Origin: Candidatus Dormiibacterota bacterium
Lineage (GTDB): Bacteria > Chloroflexota > Dormibacteria > Aeolococcales > Aeolococcaceae
Direction of reading: 5' to 3'
Length of the DNA stretch: 5,203 nucleotides
NCBI GenBank assembly: GCA_003136295.1
Contig: PLDZ01000115.1
Span: forward strand, 5,669 to 10,871
The position numbers were made by a program, and so were the translations under genes. Below the pieces are notes generated by a model. That model was not told where the DNA came from and did not search any database. It saw nothing but the letters and a program-made list of their open reading frames with translations. Shown piece by piece: positions 1-5,203 of this stretch (the first letter of the stretch is position 1; each line of letters opens with the position of its first letter).

Positions 1-45
1 CTCGGCATCTTCTTCATCTACGTCATCGCACCGACGGTGAAATGA
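1..45 (+). CDS. atpE: ATP synthase Fo subunit c, C-terminal fragment (partial at window start)
   Basis: Only the last 14 codons and the TGA stop (43-45) are present. They encode a hydrophobic segment (LGIFFIYVIA) followed by a short PTVK tail. This fits the end of the second transmembrane helix of the c-ring proteolipid, which carries protons through Fo. The tail resembles the ATPVK ending of mycobacterial subunit c, which I recall from knowledge of the family. The position directly before atpF is the normal place for atpE in the B-E-F-H-A-G-D-C order. The proton-binding carboxylate and the first helix lie upstream of the window and cannot be checked. The end of subunit a (atpB) is an alternative, but its usual ending looks different and the gene order argues against it. 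Confidence 0.82.
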   Translation, partial: LGIFFIYVIAPTVK

Positions 46-591
46 GTGGTGGTGGCAAGCTTGCTGGCCTCTCCTGACGCAGGCCTGCTCACGGTCAACG
101 GCACGCTCATTGCCGAGATCATCGCCTTCATCCTGATGGTGCTGATCCTGGCGAAGTGGGTGTACCCGCTGATCATCAGCGTCGCCGAGCAGCGAGAGAA
201 GACGATTGCGGCGGGAGTCAAGGCCGCCGAGGAGGCGGAGAAGCGACTCGTGGATGTGCAGGAGCAGGTCGCCCAGATGCTTGCGGAGGCGAAGGTGCAG
301 GCGCGCGAGATCCAGTCCCGGGCGCAGCGTGACGCTGCTGCGGAGGCTGAGGAAGCGCGCACCAAGGCCAAGGCGGAGGCTGAGGCAATCGTCGAGCGCG
401 CACGCGGCGAAATCGTCGCCGAGCGCGACCGTGCGATCCAGGAGATTCGTGCCGAGATGAGCTCGTTTGTGGTTGCGGCGACGCAACAGGTGCTCGGGGA
501 GGTCATCGACGCAGAGGCCCACCGGAAGCTCATCGACAAGGCTCTCAAGAAGGTCGGAGACTCTTCCGCGTCGAAAGCGCAGCAGAACTGA
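46..591 (+). CDS. atpF: ATP synthase Fo subunit b (peripheral stalk)
   Basis: This encodes a 181-residue protein forming the membrane-anchored stator stalk, which holds the alpha3beta3 head still against the rotating c-ring. There is one N-terminal transmembrane helix at about residues 20-45 (hydrophobic run ending in AKWVYPLI). A long, highly charged Ala/Glu/Lys/Arg-rich helix follows at about 50-145, the coiled-coil dimerisation region. The C-terminal part (about 146-175) should contact delta. Length is slightly above the roughly 156 residues of E. coli b. The start is the first of three consecutive GTG codons (46-54), immediately after the atpE TGA with no spacer and no clear Shine-Dalgarno, so translation is probably coupled to atpE. 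A TTG at 61 is a possible alternative start. Subunit b is not fused to delta here, unlike the mycobacterial arrangement. Confidence 0.96.
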   Translation: MVVASLLASPDAGLLTVNGTLIAEIIAFILMVLILAKWVYPLIISVAEQREKTIAAGVKAAEEAEKRLVDVQEQVAQMLAEAKVQAREIQSRAQRDAAAEAEEARTKAKAEAEAIVERARGEIVAERDRAIQEIRAEMSSFVVAATQQVLGEVIDAEAHRKLIDKALKKVGDSSASKAQQN

Positions 592-592
592 G

Positions 593-1123
593 ATGGTCCG
601 TGCGAGCGCCCTTGCCCGCCGCTACGCCCAGGCGTACTTTGCGCTCGCCCAGGAAGACGGCGACATCGCCGGGTGGCGCGAACAACTCGCCGGAGTGGCC
701 GCGACGCTGGGGAACCCCGAGATCGCTGATGCGCTCGCGAATCCAAAGACCACCCTGGCCGAGCGGGTCAAGGTCGGGCTCGCACTGCTCGACGGCGCGT
801 CCGCGCCCGCGCGGAACCTTGCGCGGCTGCTCATCGAGCGCCGTCGGGTCGGGATCGCCGGCGAGATCCTCGGCCAGTACGATGCCTTGACCGACAGAGC
901 GTCCGGCGTGATCCGGGCGGACGTCACCACCGCGGTGCCTGCCGATGCGGCGCTCGAGAAGAAGATCCGTGATTCGCTGAGCAAGCAACTCGGCAGCGAT
1001 GTTCAGACCGTTGTTCACACCGATCCGGCGATCCTGGGTGGCCTGGTGGTCCACATCGGCGACCGGGTCATCGACGACAGCCTGCGCACCCATCTTCAGC
1101 AACTGCAGGCAGCACTTGCCTGA
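593..1123 (+). CDS. atpH: ATP synthase F1 subunit delta
   Basis: This 176-residue protein matches the usual length of the delta/OSCP family. Delta sits on top of F1 and ties the alpha N-termini to the b stalk. The N-terminal helical domain (about 1-105) opens with the typical ARRYAQAYFALA stretch. The C-terminal domain carries the family signature at about 144-173: DPAILGGLVVHIGDRVID followed by S and a leucine-rich end. The ATG at 593 is chosen because the family N-terminus begins exactly here. The same frame is open further upstream (to 467), but that part lies inside atpF. One base separates it from the atpF TGA (589-591), and I see no good Shine-Dalgarno, so coupling by reinitiation at TGAGATG is likely. 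Codon use matches the neighbours. Confidence 0.96.
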   Translation: MVRASALARRYAQAYFALAQEDGDIAGWREQLAGVAATLGNPEIADALANPKTTLAERVKVGLALLDGASAPARNLARLLIERRRVGIAGEILGQYDALTDRASGVIRADVTTAVPADAALEKKIRDSLSKQLGSDVQTVVHTDPAILGGLVVHIGDRVIDDSLRTHLQQLQAALA

Positions 1124-1128
1124 ACGAG

Positions 1129-1134
1129 AGAGGA
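1129..1134 (+). promoter_or_regulatory. Ribosome binding site of atpA
   Basis: AGAGGA lies 11 nt upstream of the atpA ATG, inside the 22-nt gap after atpH. It is a reasonable but not perfect Shine-Dalgarno, with spacing at the long end. It supports the ATG at 1146 as the start. It also gives the alpha gene an initiation signal of its own, unlike atpF and atpH upstream, which agrees with the need for three alpha per complex. Confidence 0.6.
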
Positions 1135-1145
1135 ACGACTAACTG

Positions 1146-2669
<1,524 letters not shown>

Positions 2670-2713
2670 CGAGGCACGCGCTGACCGGCGCCTCGACTCG
2701 AGTCTGCGGAGGC
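2670..2713 (+). promoter_or_regulatory. Competing inverted repeats in the atpA-atpG gap
   Basis: The 53-nt gap is the longest in the window and is rich in symmetry. CGAGGC (2670-2675) can pair with GCCTCG (2690-2695), giving a 6-bp stem with a 14-nt loop right after the atpA stop. The same GCCTC (2690-2694) can instead pair with GAGGC (2709-2713), giving a 5-bp stem, also with a 14-nt loop, that would bury most of the atpG Shine-Dalgarno (2708-2712). Inside the second loop is a perfect 10-bp palindrome, GACTCGAGTC (2695-2704). The two stems exclude each other. There is no T-run, so an intrinsic terminator is unlikely. The pairings are seen directly; a role in setting gamma translation is inference. 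Confidence 0.35.
2708..2712 (+). promoter_or_regulatory. Ribosome binding site of atpG
   Basis: GGAGG is a near-perfect Shine-Dalgarno, 10 nt upstream of the ATG at 2723, and it fixes the atpG start. It is the strongest such site in the window. This is notable because gamma is needed at only one copy per three alpha and three beta. Its possible pairing with GCCTC at 2690-2694 could lower its effective strength. Confidence 0.75.
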
Positions 2714-2722
2714 TGACGCTCC

Positions 2723-3577
2723 ATGCCCAGCCTGCGCGATCTGCGCCGCCGCATCAAGGGCGTCCAGAACATGCGCAAGATCACCAAGGCGATGGAGTTG
2801 GTTGCGGCCGCGCGCATGCGCAGAGCCCAGGAGCGGGTCCTCGCGGCGCGCCCGTACAGCGACGAGATCGCCAGCATCCTGACCGAGTTGATGAAGCGGT
2901 CACCGCAGTACAAGCACCCGTTCCTGCAGGTGCGCGACGTCGAGAAGCGCTTGATCATCCTGGTCACGGCCGACCGCGGCCTGTGTGGAGCGCTCAACAG
3001 CAACAACACGCGCCTCGCCGTGTCGGACGCCGCGCAGTCGGGCGTGCCCGTCTCGTACGTCACCATCGGGCGCCGGGGCCGCGACGTGCTCCGCCGCATG
3101 CATCGCGACCTGATCGCCGACCAGAGCATGCTCGGTGATCGACCCACCATGGGCGATGTGCTCCCTGCGGCACGCGTCGCCATCGAACAATTCGAGGCGG
3201 GCGAGGTGCAGCAGATCGACATCGTCTACGCGCGCTTCATCAGCGTGGGCCGGCAGCAGACCACGCTCCAGCGCGTGATTCCCGTGGTTGCACCGGAGGA
3301 TGCCAAGGCGGTGAGCGCGGATTTCGAGTACGAGCCTGATCCCAAGGACGTGCTCGACGCGTTGTTGCCGCGATACGTGGAGGCGCAGATCTACCGCGCG
3401 GTGCTGGAGAACAGCGCCTCGGAACAGGCTGCTCGCATGGTGGCGATGCGCAACGCGTCCGACAATGCGAGCGATTTCATCGAGGACCTGACCCTCACCG
3501 CCAACAAGGTGCGGCAGTCGTCGATCACGACAGAGTTGATGGAGATTGTCTCCGGCGCCGCGGCGCTGGAGGGCTGA
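2723..3577 (+). CDS. atpG: ATP synthase F1 subunit gamma (rotor shaft)
   Basis: This 284-residue protein is the central shaft that turns inside alpha3beta3 and couples c-ring rotation to catalysis. Length is normal for bacterial gamma (E. coli 287). The N-terminal shaft helix carries the family motif at about 13-36 (NMRKITKAMELVAAARMRRAQ). The conserved DRGLCGALN is at 84-92 in the Rossmann-like globular domain. The C-terminal shaft helix (about 225-284) ends with the highly conserved ITTELMEIVSGAAALEG. The start is the ATG at 2723, 10 nt after GGAGG. The gene lies between alpha and beta, as in nearly all F-type operons. No extra loop insert or truncation is visible. Base composition matches the neighbours. 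Confidence 0.98.
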   Translation: MPSLRDLRRRIKGVQNMRKITKAMELVAAARMRRAQERVLAARPYSDEIASILTELMKRSPQYKHPFLQVRDVEKRLIILVTADRGLCGALNSNNTRLAVSDAAQSGVPVSYVTIGRRGRDVLRRMHRDLIADQSMLGDRPTMGDVLPAARVAIEQFEAGEVQQIDIVYARFISVGRQQTTLQRVIPVVAPEDAKAVSADFEYEPDPKDVLDALLPRYVEAQIYRAVLENSASEQAARMVAMRNASDNASDFIEDLTLTANKVRQSSITTELMEIVSGAAALEG

Positions 3578-3581
3578 GGAG
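3576..3581 (+). promoter_or_regulatory. Ribosome binding site of atpD, overlapping the atpG stop
   Basis: GAGGAG begins with the last two bases of the atpG TGA (3575-3577) and ends 4 nt before the ATG at 3586. The purine run continues to the start codon, so the anti-SD could pair in several registers. The overlap means that a ribosome finishing gamma sits on the beta initiation site, which suggests translational coupling. A GTG at 3595 is a less likely start. Confidence 0.6.
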
Positions 3582-3585
3582 AGAG

Positions 3586-5203
3586 ATGCCAGGTGTGAAG
3601 TTGAAATCGGGAACCGGCGCCGTGGTGCAGGTGATCGGTCCCGTCGTCGACGTTGAGTTCAGTGACGAGCGCCTGCCTGAGATCCTCGACGCACTCGAGA
3701 TTGATCGTGAGGGTGGCAACCTTCTGGTCCTCGAGGTGCAGCAGAGTCTTGGGAACAGCACGGTGCGCTGCATCGCGATGGACACCACTGAAGGCGTGCG
3801 TCGCGGCGACTCGGTGCGCGCCACCGGCGCTCCCATCCAGGTGCCTGTCGGCGAGGAGACCCTCGGCCGGATGTTCAACGTCATCGGCGAGACCATCGAC
3901 GGCAAGGGTCCGTTCAAGGGCAAGGGCAGGATGCCGATGCACCGCACCGCACCGACCATCTCCGAGCAGTCAGTCGACACGCAGATCCTCGAGACGGGGA
4001 TCAAGGTCATCGACCTCATCTGCACGTTCTCGAAGGGCTCGAAGATCGGACTCTTCGGCGGAGCCGGGGTCGGCAAGACGGTCATCGTCATGGAGATGAT
4101 CCGCAACATCGCTCGCGAGCACGCCGGCTACTCGGTGTTCGCCGGGGTCGGTGAGCGCACCCGTGAGGGCACCGCGCTGTACGGCGAGATGGAGGAGTCC
4201 AAAGTCCTCGACCAGACCGCTCTGGTCTACGGGCAGATGAACGAGTCGCCCGGTGCACGCGCGCGTGTTGCGCTCACCGGACTGACCATCGCCGAGTGGT
4301 TCCGCGACGAGAAGGGCGCCGACACGCTGTTCTTCATCGACAACATCTTCAGATACACGCTCGCCGGCGCCGAGGTCTCGGCGCTGCTCGGGCGCATGCC
4401 GTCTGCGGTCGGATACCAGCCGACCCTCGCGACCGAGATGGGCGACCTGCAGGAGCGGATCACCTCGACGAACAAGGGCTCGATCACGTCGGTGCAGGCG
4501 ATCTACGTGCCTGCGGACGACTTCACCGACCCTGCGGTCGCCACCACCTTCGGTCATCTTGGTGCGACGGTCACGCTGAGCCGGTCAATCTCCGAGGCCG
4601 GCATCTACCCGGCCGTCGATCCGCTCGAGTCGTTCAGCCGCGTGCTCGATCCGAATGTCGTGGGCGAGGAGCACTACCGCGTGGCCCAGGGGGTGAAGCG
4701 CGTGCTCCAGGAGTTCAAGGAACTCCAGGACATCATCGCGATCCTCGGACAGGAGGAGCTCACCGAGGATCAGAAGCAGACCGTGCGCCGCGCCCGTCGT
4801 GTGCGCAACTTCCTCTCCCAGCCGTTCTTCGTCGCCGAGGTGTTCACCGGGCGCGAGGGCAAGTACGTGCCTCTCGAGGAGACCATCCGGGGTTTCGCGG
4901 AGATCCTCGACGGCAAGCACGACGACCTTCCTGAGGACGCCTTCTATATGGTCGGCACCATCGACGAGGCCGTGGAGCGCGCCGCGGCGTCCAAGGGCGA
5001 TGCTGCTCCGGCGGCTGACGCAGCGGCGGCAACTGGAGATGCTCCCGCCGCGGATGCGGATGCGAAGACTGCAGAAGCACCTGCCGCGGATGCGGATGCG
5101 AAGACTGCAGCAGCACCTGCCGCGGATGCGGATGCGAAGGCTGCAGCAGCACCCGCCGCGGATGCTGATGCGAAAGCTGCAGATGCACCTGCCGCGGATG
5201 CGG
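3586..5203 (+). CDS. atpD: ATP synthase F1 subunit beta with repeat-bearing C-terminal extension (partial, 3' end cut)
   Basis: This is the catalytic subunit, which makes ATP from ADP and phosphate. There are 539 complete codons and no stop before the window ends; ordinary beta subunits are about 460-485 residues. Walker A is GGAGVGKT at 158-165 (Lys164). The catalytic Glu190 and Arg191 are in GERTREG, and the Walker B Asp252 is in LFFIDNI. GRMPSAVGYQPTL follows, and the adenine-pocket aromatics Tyr341 (GIYPAVDPL) and Phe420 (AEVFTG) are present. The DELSEED loop reads EELTEDQ at 390-396. The core ends normally with AFYMVGTIDEAVERA. Residues from about 474 are 12-residue Ala/Asp/Pro/Lys repeats in the same frame. 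Some positions differ from common beta sequences: GTALYGEM where GNDLYHEM is frequent, and NESPGAR where NEPPGAR is usual. The start is the ATG at 3586, 8 nt after atpG. The function call is secure. The end of the tail, and atpC beyond it, cannot be seen. Confidence 0.98.
   Translation, partial: MPGVKLKSGTGAVVQVIGPVVDVEFSDERLPEILDALEIDREGGNLLVLEVQQSLGNSTVRCIAMDTTEGVRRGDSVRATGAPIQVPVGEETLGRMFNVIGETIDGKGPFKGKGRMPMHRTAPTISEQSVDTQILETGIKVIDLICTFSKGSKIGLFGGAGVGKTVIVMEMIRNIAREHAGYSVFAGVGERTREGTALYGEMEESKVLDQTALVYGQMNESPGARARVALTGLTIAEWFRDEKGADTLFFIDNIFRYTLAGAEVSALLGRMPSAVGYQPTLATEMGDLQERITSTNKGSITSVQAIYVPADDFTDPAVATTFGHLGATVTLSRSISEAGIYPAVDPLESFSRVLDPNVVGEEHYRVAQGVKRVLQEFKELQDIIAILGQEELTEDQKQTVRRARRVRNFLSQPFFVAEVFTGREGKYVPLEETIRGFAEILDGKHDDLPEDAFYMVGTIDEAVERAAASKGDAAPAADAAAATGDAPAADADAKTAEAPAADADAKTAAAPAADADAKAAAAPAADADAKAADAPAADA
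5005..5203 (+). repeat. 36-bp in-frame tandem repeat in the 3' end of atpD
   Basis: Four full copies start at 5041, 5077, 5113 and 5149, and a fifth (5185-5203) is cut by the window end. Each encodes APAADADAK plus three variable residues (TAE, TAA, AAA, AAD). A degenerate earlier copy at 5005-5040 (APAADAAAATGD) matches the first unit at 8 of 12 residues. Copies 2 and 3 differ by one base, 1 and 2 by three, 3 and 4 by five. Every full copy contains the palindromes CCGCGG and CTGCAG. All ten Asp codons in copies 1-5 are GAT, although GAC is frequent in the core gene. This suggests recent expansion by slippage or recombination from one unit. The encoded tail is acidic, lacks hydrophobic side chains larger than Ala, and is probably disordered. 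Confidence 0.95.

Noticed and set aside
42..77. ATG at 42 overlapping the atpE stop as the atpF start (ATGA overlap)
   Set aside because: That frame stops after 11 codons at the TGA 75-77 and does not join the subunit b frame.
2670..2695. Possible intrinsic terminator after atpA
   Set aside because: The stem is only 6 bp, the loop is 14 nt and no T-run follows. Termination here would also separate alpha from gamma and beta.
4296..4934. Forward frame of 212 codons inside atpD
   Set aside because: It is a +1/+2 frame shadow of beta. Beta itself is continuous and conserved in its own frame through this whole stretch, so there is no frameshift or second gene.
4844..5188. Reverse-strand frame with repeated HPHPRQVLLQ-like units
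   Set aside because: The repetition is only the complement of the 36-bp atpD repeat, and the rest opposes the conserved end of the beta core. No independent start signal is visible.
4981..5203. Repeat tail as a frameshifted or separate gene, or a CRISPR-like array
   Set aside because: The repeats are exactly in frame with beta, contiguous with no spacers, and the unit is a whole number of codons, so they are a coding extension.

Overview
The window is a stretch of a bacterial F-type (FoF1) ATP synthase operon. All genes are on the + strand, in the classical order c-b-delta-alpha-gamma-beta (atpE-atpF-atpH-atpA-atpG-atpD). Four genes are complete (atpF, atpH, atpA, atpG). Two are cut by the window edges: only the last 14 codons of atpE are present, and atpD lacks its 3' end. 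Subunit a (atpB) is expected upstream and epsilon (atpC) downstream, but neither is in view.

Layout: atpE tail 1-45; atpF 46-591, starting directly after the atpE stop; atpH 593-1123, one base later; atpA 1146-2669 after a 22-nt gap holding a Shine-Dalgarno (SD) site; atpG 2723-3577 after a 53-nt gap holding a strong GGAGG and competing inverted repeats; atpD 3586 to the window end, 8 nt after atpG, with its SD overlapping the atpG stop. No gap exceeds 53 nt. I see no promoter, RNA gene, mobile element or CRISPR array, and no convincing terminator.

The genes encode one machine. The c-ring and the membrane-anchored b stalk belong to Fo. Delta links b to the top of the alpha3beta3 catalytic head. 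Gamma is the rotating shaft, and beta carries the catalytic sites. Motifs needed for catalysis are intact: Walker A in alpha and beta, the catalytic Glu and Walker B Asp in beta, the alpha arginine finger, and the paired terminal helices of gamma. The enzyme should therefore be functional.

The organism is a high-GC bacterium with strong G/C third-position preference. The c tail and some beta motifs resemble Actinobacteria from memory. However, b and delta are separate genes, and alpha lacks the C-terminal extension known from mycobacteria. A non-mycobacterial actinobacterium, or another high-GC Terrabacteria lineage such as Chloroflexota, is plausible; the window does not settle it.

The outstanding feature is the end of atpD. 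After a complete beta core (to about residue 473), the frame stays open through a 12-residue (36-bp) Ala/Asp/Pro/Lys tandem repeat that is still running when the window ends. This makes an acidic, probably disordered C-terminal tail on the catalytic subunit, which is not part of ordinary beta subunits.
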